Below, piece by piece: positions 1 through 11,454 of a DNA stretch of 64,000 nucleotides. Origin of the DNA: Astropecten irregularis (lineage: Eukaryota; Echinodermata; Asteroidea; Paxillosida; Astropectinidae). A program made the translations under genes and the position numbers. The DNA lies in the NCBI GenBank assembly GCA_963971285.1, contig OZ020253.1, positions 620,001 through 684,000 on the forward strand, in the 5' to 3' direction. The notes under the pieces are model-generated. The model saw only the letters and a program-made list of their open reading frames with translations. It did no database searches and was not told the origin of the DNA. How positions within the stretch are numbered: position 1 is the stretch's first letter; every line of letters begins with the position of its first letter.

Positions 1-3000
1 ATACGTTAAATTTCAACGGAAGTACAAATACCGCTATCAGCAATTAGTGCTGGTAGTAGATACATGTAGTCGACTAAGAAATTTGTGAGTGGAAATTGTG
101 GGTTATTTCATTAGTTTACTGTCCATATGCTACAAAGACGGCAGGTTATGCTACTAAAACTGTTGTTTTATATGCATATAAACTCGCACCCAGACATAAT
201 TTCAACTTGGAAATAAATAATCTCATTAGGATACCCATGCTGTAATTTTATATCCTTAGCTTTTTTCAAAAGGCATAAAAATTGATACCAACCTGCAACT
301 CTACTGAACTTGCAAAATGGAATTCCTCTTGGCTATAAAAGAAAAAAGAATCGTAAAATTCTCAGGTAAAATATATGAAAGACTTCTAAATTAAACCCGA
401 GTACATCCTGGAAAGTAACGACTAAACCTTTTACCTTTGCGTGAACCACGCTACCTGTGGGTGAACTTCAGGGGTCTATTGGTCTAGGCCTTCTATAATA
501 AACCCGGTATACAAATATGTACATTGGTACAGGTAGGATATTCTTACAAACACAAGGAAGTATTGGGTAAACTATCGCCCTTTGCAGGACGTAGTAAAGG
601 AATAATATTCACCTTGACACTGCCAGGTATTTGCCATGTACCCTGCAGAATGCCAAACTGATACAAAATAATCATCTAATTAAAAGGTGTGGCGATGATA
701 TTGCAGCTTTTATTGACCAGACAAAGTGCAAAACCATCTAAACTATTTGCCTTTAAAACAAAAAAGACAAATTATTCCTGGACAGAAATTCAAGACCAGA
801 AACTCAAAACTCTACAAGTTCAAGCCAAAGGCCACTGGTTCATAGGCCGTTTATATAATAAAACGCAAATGATTAAAATAAACAGAGGATGGGGTATTTC
901 ATGGAGACTTTCCCATAGACATACTGCTTTGGTGAAACCACCAATTCTTTTCTGTTTTGTTTTTCGTATTGTGCTTTGTAGTTCCTGTTATTCCTGTCAG
1001 TTACTTGTCCTACATGATGTACAAAAGTAAACAAAAATTGGCGGCCTTTATTTTCATGAATGTTTTTCCCAAAGGATGTACATTGTATATAAACGTGGAT
1101 TTCCTGTCCAATTTTTGGAAACTTTGGGAACTCAACCCCTTCTGGATAATTCTAGTTTTGTTTCTTTGTCTTTAATAATGGTGTGGATTATTGACGGAAA
1201 AAGGAGATGATCTTGATGATCTGCTGCCACGGCTAATCCCTTGCCGGACGTCAGTTGACCCACAGTGGGGTTATAATCAACTGAAATTGAGTTACACAAC
1301 TAACCCTGCCCTACCCTTGGACTTGAGGTCTTTATATTTAACCTTAGACCCTCCAAACATACTTCAGTCGACTTTCTGCTCTGAAAAACTCGGCTGGAAA
1401 TCGACATAATGAGGTTTTCCTTGTTTTGAAAGGAGTTATTTCAGATGAGGGCCAGGGGAGCCCACGCTATTTCACAGAATTCGCAGATATTGAGAAGGAA
1501 ATTTAAAAGTGTTGATGGTGCAGACAGAACCTTGTCACGCAAGGATACATATGTGCGGTGTATAAAACTCATGAAATGCTTGGACTTGATTCAGGATCTT
1601 TACTGAGCCAAACTTTGGCTGCCAAAGTGAACAAGGGATCATAGACCATAAAGCATATTAGTACCTGCTGTGTTATGTTATGCTATGAACTCCTTTTGTA
1701 TGATGCCTTCATAAAAACCGTACTTGGACGTTTGCCATCATCCCATGCCAATTTTTTGTTGTTGAATGGATTGTATTGTTTCCAAGCCGTACACAGCCAG
1801 GGGGTAGTCTTACGAGGCATATTGAACAGAGTGTAGGTTCAGAGTACTTCAGGGTTTAACTTCACCCCCAGCTGTGATCATAAAGAATAGAAAGGCGGCT
1901 ATTTTATTCCTGGTGCCAGACAAAATGTCATTAAAACATTCAGGGTTTTATTTCTTTTAGAAACATCTCTATACTCTATTCGTAATTAAGAAATGTTCAG
2001 ACATTTACTACATGCCTGCGTTGCCACATGACTTTATCTTTCTTGGAATAAGTTTTTGCAGGGATGGAATATGATAATAATCTGCATTTTATTACACCTG
2101 TTCGTGTATTGTGCAGGTGTCTCAAGGCCCCATTATAGGATAAATGGTATATAACTGTAGTCAAAGTGAGATTTCCATTTAACTGTCCCGGTATAGTGTC
2201 CCTAAAAGTCTGTGGATTGATCATTTTTCTTGCGCTGTCTGCTAACCACAATGGCCGGCTATAGATGGAATGTTGCAGCTTTTTACTGGACAATGAAGCC
2301 CTATAGATACATGTGGATAAATTGGGATCCTTAAATATCCCGCTTTGTAGGTGGGTGTTATGCATATGAATGGTGATCATCAGCCTTGTAATGAGGCTCG
2401 TTATATTGGGTGTCTAGTAAAAGGTATGCCTTTATAAGAAGCCTAGCGATGCTTTGACCAACCGGATTACTAGACAGGAAAGATCAAACAGGATAAAGGA
2501 GACAAAAAGAAAGTGCTCGGTAACGAGCAGGTCCTTTATCACTAGCCAGATGTTATGTAACATTGGCAGTGTGTGACCTACTGAAGGCCAGTGGGGAAAG
2601 TGCATACAACAAAACTTATGAGGGAGGGAAAGTTGGCGGGAATGTAGTGGAAAACTCCCAAATCAATAGACCGGTTAATAATCTGTACTGGTCAGTCTGT
2701 TGACTTATTTAATGTGGCCTTGCGGTCAGTACATACACATGTATGTACATTGTACATATGTGTATATTAGTACTTAAGGGTGTAGTGGAATAGTTTCTCA
2801 GAACCGAAGGAAAACTCTTTAAGGAACCAGTACGTGTTAGTAGCCATGACTTGCATGTTGCTAAGGATCATCCAAAAGGCAGTTATTTGCTGAATAGCAT
2901 GACAAAGGCATTCTCTTTTTGGAGAGCCCGTATAGTTCTGTCTTTTTTGGCAATTCGACAGTTTTATTGAAATGTTCGAAGCAATTTCTTTTTTATTATT

Positions 3001-4868
3001 AACATTGAACAAGATTAGATTTGAACGAACTTAACAATGAAGAAGTCAAAACGTCTTAATTGATTAATAACTCTAAATCTTGTCAATACTTAAACAGATA
3101 AACCACATTTTTTTACTCTAAATGGGTAAATTATTTAGAGATTTATGCTAGCATCTTGCTGCAGTATATAGAAACCTAGTACATTGTGTGGGTGCTGGAC
3201 TTGGCACAATGCCAATGAGTTGGCGCTTGGCACCGCTCTTAGTCAGAGCTTTGCCACTCTTGACCATATTGTGGAATTTCAGCGTTCCACGCATGCATGG
3301 TTGGTCAACCACACAAGTAAACAGCTTCATACATACACATGTACACGTAAAAATACAACGTGTGCATATTTATCTGCCTACATACATACAGCCCTCATAT
3401 TAACATACTTATTTACATTTCTATACACTGAAAATTCAGCCTTCAATTATGGACATGGTTTGCAAAATGGAAAAAAATGCAAATGGAAAAGAATTATTTG
3501 CAAATTGAATTAGAATTCATGCAAATGTCTTCTTTTCTTGTAAAATTTGTGTACATTTTGTCGGTCAGTATCGTTGTGATAAAAATGTAGATAATGATGG
3601 ACTTGCATAGGACACAGACACTGTATTCCCGGCATTTTGCAGCAGAATCTGAATAATTTCATGATAAGAATCTAAAGTGAAGAGAGCAAGTAAAAAATTT
3701 TTTATATAAAGTGGAAATTACATCAGCATTTTAGGCAATGGCGAAAGAAAATGGCCATTTTGAATGAGGACTACGCAACGCAGGTGTCCTTTTAGCATTC
3801 TCTGAGATGGTATCAGAGCTCTCTGTCAGGGATTTAGGGAAGATAAGTGAATGATCAGGACCTGTGTTGATTTATCTTCATTGTCGATATCTTGATGTCT
3901 ACATTCAGCAAGTTTTTGTACAAAGCTACAATTCTCTTGTCTCATTTTTGAAACCACTCCTCTACTGGATCCGATTTAGGAAGTCTGGGGGAGGAATGGG
4001 GTTTCCATTTTTGTTTGCAGGTGTTTAGTAAACTAACAATAACACTCGGAATTCCAGAGGCTTTTGTGATGCTAACAAGTGCTAAGCACAGGTTGCAGGG
4101 GACATTCTTAAGAAACTAGTTTTTAAAAACGAAACAAGAAATGTTCACACAGACTGCTACTTGCCGAAAGCAGTGCTCAGTCTGAATTGTGGGCACATTT
4201 TACCTCGCAGCCTTAAAATCCTCCATTTTCCTCTGAACATTGCAACCCTCCGCCACCTTTTTATCTTCTTGTTCTTAACAAAAGCAAGATTTCTGGCAGA
4301 TTTTGCGATACTTGCATGAGTGGAATAAGGTTTTCAAGAAAGATGTAAACACTAAGTCCTTTACCCTGAAATCCAACAGTTTGCCTGTGGGATTTTTGTT
4401 TTCATGATTTGTTTATTTTTCTGTAATGAGGACATGGAATTTGTAAAGAGTCCCTGATGTGCGTGGGAATATTTTGTTGGGTAAATGTTTGCTTACAGAC
4501 CTTTGGTCGTTTTCGTGCCTTTTTTAGCGTAATACTTTGGTACCTCAGGCTGTCTGTAAGCTGATTAGTCTAATCTTCTGCATCTCCAGGTCAACGTTTG
4601 ATCCACTTTTGGCACATTTTGGATTTTTTGACGAATGTTTTTTTGTCTCATAGAAATCAAGTTTCAATGTTTATTGTATTTTTCAAAGTAATTATCTTTT
4701 TGTGAAAACATGAATCTACCAAAAATTAAAAACAAACAAATTGTTAATTTGATAATTAGGCATACGAAGAGCAATTTTCAAACCAATCCTTCAATGAATT
4801 GTGTTTCTGTATTGTTTCCAAAATTGATATTAATATTTTTTGTTCAATGTGTTTTGTTTGTTCTACAG
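1..4868 (+). other. Probable long intron (or upstream region) of the first SLC6 gene; no exon found
   Basis: The first recognisable exon begins at 4869 in the middle of the SLC6 fold (start of TM2). The exon for the N terminus and TM1, with its strongly conserved [11 protein letters not shown]-type motif, was looked for here on the + strand and not found. The simplest reading is that this is intron and the 5' exons lie left of the window. Short ORFs of up to about 127 codons occur on both strands without recognisable domains. Around 2728-2775 there is a small palindromic TACA/TGTA-rich patch. No repeat family is obvious. Confidence 0.55.
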
Positions 4869-7800
4869 GCGCCTTCCTTATCCCGTACACCATCATGTTG
4901 GTGTTTGCGGGACTGCCTCTCTTCTTCCTGGAGTTGAGCTTTGGACAATACGGAAGCAGCGGCCCCATCAGTGCCTGGCGATCTGTGCCGTTTTTCCGAG
5001 GTAATATACCCTTCTTTCTTCCAACCAGTCCTGTTGGTGATTTCATCATACTCATCGTAACTTCTATCAATCGTGACTTGTGACGCATTGCAGCCCCAAG
5101 TATGATACGATAGGTTATCCTTCGTAACTTGAATTACATTAGGTCGTAGAGCTTCGTGAAATCGACCACTGATCTGCTCAAACAGTGTCAATTGATCATC
5201 CTTGTGCTTGCTTGTTTTATTTTGGGCATTACCCGGTAATCATTTTTTCACATCAAGAGCAACCACAGTCTCCAATTGGTTGGGAGGGAGGTTCCACTAA
5301 AAACAAGGTCCTCAGATGTTTAACTTGAATGCCTTTTCATGGAAGTAAAATCTGTTTTCAACAAGGATGTCCAGACATGAACCATGGTTGGCATCTGTGC
5401 TTGTTGTGTGGTGTAACGTTCTTTCACTGACCAGAGTGACTCTTGCTGTTTACTCTAGGTGTGGGTTACGGCATGGTCATCGTGTCTGCACTCGTTGCCA
5501 TCTACTACAACGTCATCATCTGCTACACCATCTTCTACATCATCCAATCCATGACAACCGGCCTCCTTCCATGGGTTGGCTGCAACCATGAGTGGAACTC
5601 CAAGTTCTGCAGCACTCTGGTCACCGAGTGCCTGGACAACGGAGGCATCGTTACCGTCGACAACGAGTGTGTCAACATCGCTAACATGACCCTGGCCGAG
5701 CGCATCCAGTACAACGTTACAGAGAGCGGCAACATCACTGGTTACACTGACCCCCTGCAGAACATGAGAGTGCGACCCAGCGAGGAATATTACAGGTGAG
5801 AAAATGAGCAGAGGAAGTGAGGATTGACGTGGATTGGCTCGTATTGACTCGTACCAATACTGACTTCAATGTCACTTCCGTCCAACAAGAAAGACTCTGA
5901 GCCCGATTTGATGAAAAAGAAGATAGTCTGTATTTTTCACATCATTTGGGATTGATTTGTCGGTAAATTATTGATATTGTTTCTTGTTCTATCACAGACA
6001 AGGAGTTCTGCACGATTCTGGTGATATCTTCAGCTCGGGATACGTGATCTGGCAGCTGGCCCTCTGTCTCCTCCTAGCCTGGGTCATGGTCTTTATCTGC
6101 TTGGCTAAGGGAGTCAAGTCATCTGGCAAGGTGGGTGGAAGAGAACCAGGCTATCCGATGGCCAATCCAAACACAGAGACTTTGCTTTCAATAATGATGT
6201 AATATTGATGTGAAAACGACAAAAACTTGTATTTTTCTGCAAGATGTGAATTTCTATTTTAATCAATCATTTTGGATTGATGTATTTTTTTTGGTCAGTA
6301 TTTTTATTTATTTTCTTTCCTTTTAAGCTGTGACAACTTGCTTATGCAAACAGACTTGATTGAGACTTTCAGATACTAATTTTGTTTGTTTGTTTGTTGT
6401 TGTTGATTTGTGTAGGTTGTTTACTTCACGGCCATCTTCCCCTACCTCGTCCTCTTCATTCTACTCATCCGCGGTGTGACGCTGGACGGCTACTTAGATG
6501 GTGTCAAATTTTTCATCACTCCACGCTGGGAGCTTCTCAAGCACCCTAAGGTACGTAGGGCGGGATATAGAGTCCAATATTAAGAGAGGTTATTCACAGA
6601 AAGAGTTCTTAGCAAAAGTTCATCTTCGAAGCCAAGAAACACCAGCCTGAGTAATTTAGGCTTGCTGTTTCTTTGAGCAAACACTTTGTGGGGTGTGGCA
6701 GCCGGACGTAGTCGACCATGGTGTCTTCATCTCTTCGGTTTTCTCATGTGAGAGCAGACTGATGTGGACGTGACAAACACGTCCACAATCACTGCAAACC
6801 AGGATATAGAAGTGAAACTTGTTGAGATGCAACGTGGCATCGTCGACTAGTACCTGTGGCTGCAGCTGTACGGGCATTTTCAACGTACTTACAGATTTTA
6901 TCTGTCTAGACTCTTGTGGCTTTGTCTAATTTGTGTTTCCATGGTTTCTGTTTAGGTATGGAAGGATGCAGCTGTTCAGATCTTCTACTCTCTGAGTGCC
7001 TCCTGGGGTGGTCTCATCACGCTGTCCTCTTACAACAAATTCCACAACAATTGCTTCAGGTAAAAACAAAGATCCACCATGGAGGAGGAGTTTACTGCTC
7101 TAGAACTGAGCTCCGTGTGTAACCCAATTAGATTATAGGGTGTTAGAGGTTGACTCATGCTGAAAAACGGGGCATCCAAATATGGCATTTTGATTTGCCA
7201 AGTTAAGATGACGTGGGGTGATGGAAAGCGGGAAACAATCAAACATGGCATCAGATTCACAGACCCTCCTCTGCGTTCAAGTAATTATTATTCATCATTG
7301 AATTCTCATCAAATGAAAGCCTCAATTGTAAACAAATTTGTTGTTGTTTGTTGTTTTTAGAGATGCTATGATCGTCCCTTTCATCAACTGTGCAACGAGC
7401 ATCTTCGCCGGTTTCGTCATCTTCTCCATTATGGGCAACATGGCCTACGAACTCAAAGTACCAGTCTCTGAAGTCGTGGACGAAGGTAATTTATCTCCTT
7501 TGATCAGTCCTGTACCCTACCCTCTACTACTCTCTTGACTAACATCCTCCTCTTCCAATTTCGTGAGATTGATGGGTTTTATCAATCACCAGAGATAGAC
7601 AACAGTATGACCGTTCTTTCCGTTTCCATCTTGCAGAATTTGGCCTGGCTTTCATCGCTTATCCAGAGGCTGTTGCCCGTCTGCCTATTTCACCGCTGTG
7701 GTCATTGTTATTCTTCTTCATGCTTCTCACACTGGGTCTTGGAAGTCAGGTAAATGATCGGGGGAACCCCTTTTTTAAAGAGTTAGATGCTTAATTAAGG

Positions 7801-9550
7801 GCTGCTCCTCTTACACTTCCTGCCTCAAAGAAAAGAAACATCAATTGTTGGGCCATTTTGACACCAGGCATCCTATTGACAATGCTGTTGGATGAAGTTC
7901 CCTTTTTAACCAAGCATTCAGAGGGACCAATTATCCGGAGCACACAGACGTGCTCAGCAAAGTTTTAATTAACTAAAAAGTTCTTCTTTCTGATTTATTT
8001 TTGCAGCTGTGTATCGTGGAGACTGTTGTCACATCAATCGTGGATGAATTCCCCCGCTATCTGAGGTCAAGGAAGGTCTGGGTTCTTGCAGCTTACACAA
8101 CGTTGGGATTCCTTCTTGGGCTGAACTGCGTCACACAAGTAAGTATGAAACCATGTTGTGCCCTCTTGTGATGGGAAAATCACTAACAAGAACTCCTTGA
8201 CGTTTCGCATCTGAAAATCATTCTTTAAGAAGTTGTTTGGTTGTCATTCCTATTCCTCTGCCAATCCTGAAAGCATATTTTCACATGTTTCTTTTAATTT
8301 GTTTTCTTCAGGCTGGTAATTACTGGGTCATTCTTATGGATAAATATGCTGCCGACTTCGCTTTGTTGATCTTCGGTCTGTGTGAGTGCATCGGTCTTGG
8401 ATGGATGTATGGAGTGAGGCGATTCTTCAACGACATCCGTTGCATGGTCTCTGACCGTGTGGTCGACAATCCCTTATTCAAGTGGTGGGGCGTTCAGTGG
8501 TGCGCTCTCACACCTGCTATTCTGTCGGTAAGTGTCCAACAGGTGGCCATTGCCTTTTAATATCTTTGAAGAATTGGGATCAGCCAGAATTTCAGGCCAT
8601 CGTAGAAAAGATGAATGGGAGCACATGTCCAAGCCTGAGCCAAGATAATTCGGTAATGGCCTATGGTGTGGTATTAATCATAGGCCCAATGAAATGGGGC
8701 ACCCTCGTTCGAGGTCGAAAGTAGCTTCACATTTTGTAGGGTCATCATCATCCTTTGCTCTCAAGATGGCAGCAAAATTTGCACTGAATCCAGCGATGAG
8801 CTTTGTGAGTTAACTCTTAGTCTCTTGTTTTTTTCTCTGGTTAGTTTGTTCTTCTCTTCAACTGGATCGACTGGGAGAGGCCGATGGCTGGTGACGTTGA
8901 ATTCCCCGTCGGTGCTCACGTCATTGGCTGGATCATGATCATGACCAGCGTCTGCGCCATCCCAGCTGTCATGATCTACGAACTCATCAAAGCCGAGGGA
9001 AACATTATTGAGGTAAGAGGAATGGATGCTTAGCCAAACATTGACTGGTCCTTTAAGTGGGAGGCAAAACAAGAAGTACCTTGGGTATTAAGGGTTGGGA
9101 ACTCTCCAGAATGTCTTGAGGGGACGATTCAAGTGGAAGTGAGGCAAAGAATCTGGGGCAATGAAAGCAGACAACCTCACTACGCTCTGTAATATTCAAG
9201 GCCTGATCCTACCTCTGTTAAACATAGGACTCTCTTGAACACTTTCATTCTGTTCACAAATTACTCACATCGAACTATTGTGCCTTCAAATTCCTTAGTT
9301 TAAAATTAAATTCAAATTTGATGGTTTAAATACAATTCGATGTGTTTTTGTTTATCAACAGCGGTTTAAGCAAGCGACTACGTCAAAGCCCTCATGGGGA
9401 CCAGCTTTAAAAATCCACCGGCTCGAAGCCATCAACGTGCACAAATCACATGGGACCGTTATGGGAGGAGTCTTGGAACCAGACACGGACAAGTACTTGG
9501 ATGATGACGTCAAGTACACGCCAGCTACTCCAGACGAATCCATGGTGTAG
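4869..9550 (+). CDS. Sodium- and chloride-dependent glycine transporter-like (SLC6 family), 5'-partial
   Basis: A 12-TM neurotransmitter:sodium symporter that would take up a small amino acid with Na+ and Cl- at the plasma membrane. Eleven exons with GT-AG borders: 4869-5000, 5459-5795, 5998-6130, 6416-6550, 6956-7059, 7361-7485, 7637-7749, 8007-8138, 8312-8527, 8845-9012, 9362-9550 (TAG). They join in frame to about 594 residues. Landmarks in order: TM2 [17 protein letters not shown]3 [10 protein letters not shown]; an extracellular loop 2 with a Cys pair (C-x8-C) as in GlyTs and three sequons (NMT, NVT, NIT); TM6 [18 protein letters not shown], typical of glycine transporters, with the serine in SLS that is GlyT2-like; TM7 [16 protein letters not shown]8 [16 protein letters not shown], very close to GlyT. 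Oddity: the residue before SQ in TM8 (LGLGSQ) is Gly where the second transporter and vertebrate GlyTs have Asp. TM1 is missing because the gene starts outside the window. The exact substrate is inferred. Confidence 0.93.
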
Positions 9551-10725
9551 TTATGGCATCTCTACGAGGCCTTAGCACAGAAGCACGGTGAAAAGACTGC
9601 AACGAGCCGTCCGGGTATTTATTATTAAAACGTGGAACCCGGACTGCAATTTAGTTTATCAAACAATGGCAGGGCAGCGAAAGATAAATGATTGTTCGTA
9701 TCGGAAGAAAAACAATTGGATTGCAGCTTGTTTTGTCATTAGAACAAAATGAACGAAACTACTTGGAGTTACAACTGCCGACTTGGTGCTTCCTAACATG
9801 TCTTGGACTTGACCGTGCTTCTGTGCGAATGGCCACGTTTTTTTAGAGAGAGTTTGAAGTGGTCCTGGGAATGTAGTCTTTCTTTTCTCGGTGTTTGTCC
9901 CCGAAATCAGAAAACTGTTTTGAGGGTCCTTTGTTTCTTTTAGGTTGGGAACCCTTACCACTCAACTCTCTCACAAAGAAAAATTTAAAAAAAGATTAAA
10001 AAAAAAAAAATTAAAAAAAAAAAGCAAGAGAAGGCGATGTGATGTAGATGCATGCCCTACGATGATAAACCTGTATACTTTAATAAGGTGCAAATTTAAT
10101 TAGAAAGTTTTTTACTGAAAGTTTAAACGCGTGTTGGACGATTTGATTAAATCGTCAAAACACTCCTACTTACTAATTTTCCAAAGGAGATATGAATATT
10201 GTTTGCGTGTATTTCTAAGCCATTTTGGCGAATGTAGGGGTCATCGTAGGACATGCATCTTTGTCGACATTTGCCGAGGTGTGGCAGGGACAGATACAGC
10301 AGTGGGCCAATTATTTTGCCGCTGTATCAGTAAAAAATTAGGATATTCATCAAATTAAGTGGTTTAAAATTCGTTTCATTTTATTTTATTTTTTTGCAGA
10401 CAATACAAGTTTAATTTGTTGTGTATTTTTTTATCCGTTTGTTTGTGTTTTGTTTTCCTTTCACTTTTATTTTGTTTTGTTGGAAAGGGAATGTCGTTTC
10501 TTTTTGTTTTTAGAGTGAAGCAAATTCTCATTGAAATATTTGTAAATAAGAGTCGAAAATGAGAGTTTGGTAGATGAAATATTATGAAAATGTTGTGTGT
10601 TTTTTTTTTTTCTGGAAAAGTCCAGAATTCTTCTCAAAGTTCTTTATTCATTTTCTGGATGATGATGTATTGTGAACTAAGCCTTTGTCAAGTTGTCAGT
10701 GTGACTTGACGGCCATTTTGTTACT
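9551..10725 (+). other. Probable 3' UTR and flank of the first SLC6 gene
   Basis: Directly after the stop codon the sequence is AT-rich and non-coding. It includes an A-rich tract at about 9980-10024 and T-rich runs at 10380-10460 and 10590-10610. No AATAAA lies close to the stop; the first clear candidates are kilobases away (for example about 11670 and 14760), so the 3' UTR may be very long or use a variant signal. Confidence 0.3.
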
Positions 10726-10866
10726 AAGGGCTGTGTCACAGACCGTTGTCTGTGGCTACAACACAATTTTTCAGTTTCCAGGGATATGGCTTCAATGACT
10801 GGCTTCTAGCTGCCATATGAACATATGTTCATTCTAGCCACAGCCTGGGATCTGAGACAAGCCCTA
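10726..10866. mobile_element. Short TIR element (MITE-like), about 140 bp
   Basis: The left end reads AAGGGCTGTGTCACAGAC. The right end, in reverse complement, starts TAGGGCTTGTCTCAGATC. Inner arms (GTCTGTGGCTACA and AGGCTGTGGCTAGA) also match in inverted orientation. There is no coding capacity. The arms are imperfect, so this looks like an old non-autonomous DNA-transposon copy. Confidence 0.5.
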
Positions 10867-10951
10867 AACAAGGGCTTATACTGTGCTCTGGTGCCAAGTG
10901 CTTTTTTTAAGTGGTAAGAACTTGGCACCAGATCTGGACAGCTTTACTCTC

Positions 10952-11454
10952 AGTGCGTTCGATTTGGTTACTCGCGCTTACTCGTGCTTTCAGCTCGGGT
11001 ATAGGTACACATGCGCAATTGGTAGTAATAAACGAACGATATATGCCCGAGTTTCAACTAGACGGGTCAAGACTCAAGAGGTCGTGCGTTGCAAATACTG
11101 CATCCAATCGTCGATTATAAGGCGATAAAAGCAACATTCGGCCATATCATTCCCCATTTCTGTCACTTCCAGTTTCAAAAATGATTTTCTTCCGTAATAT
11201 ACTTCTCCTGGCTATTTTACTCATCCACAAGTTAAAACAAAAAAATATTATCAATTTCGTTACAACGAAAAGTTCCGTCTGTTTGCATTTTGGCCATCTT
11301 GGAACAATGCACTATGGGATACTTACCGAAGTAACCCGCTCGGCGAGTCGCTCACTTGGGCCAGGCCCGAGTAAGCGCGAGATGTGACGTCAAAGTCAAA
11401 TCGAACGCTGTCGCGCTTCCCGGAGTAAGCTCGAGTGACCAAATCGAACGCACT
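10952..11454. mobile_element. Non-autonomous TIR element, about 500 bp
   Basis: The left terminus starts AGTGCGTTCGATTTGGTTAC. The right terminus, in reverse complement, starts AGTGCGTTCGATTTGGTCAC. The match continues for about 33 bp with few differences (ACTCG.GCTTACTC). A second partial GCGTTCGATTTGA repeat lies inside the right end. The interior has two overlapping ORFs of about 70-80 codons with no domain. I could not define a target-site duplication. Confidence 0.7.

Noticed and set aside
1997-2380. 127-codon ORF on the minus strand
   Set aside because: No recognisable domain; length is within chance for this much sequence.
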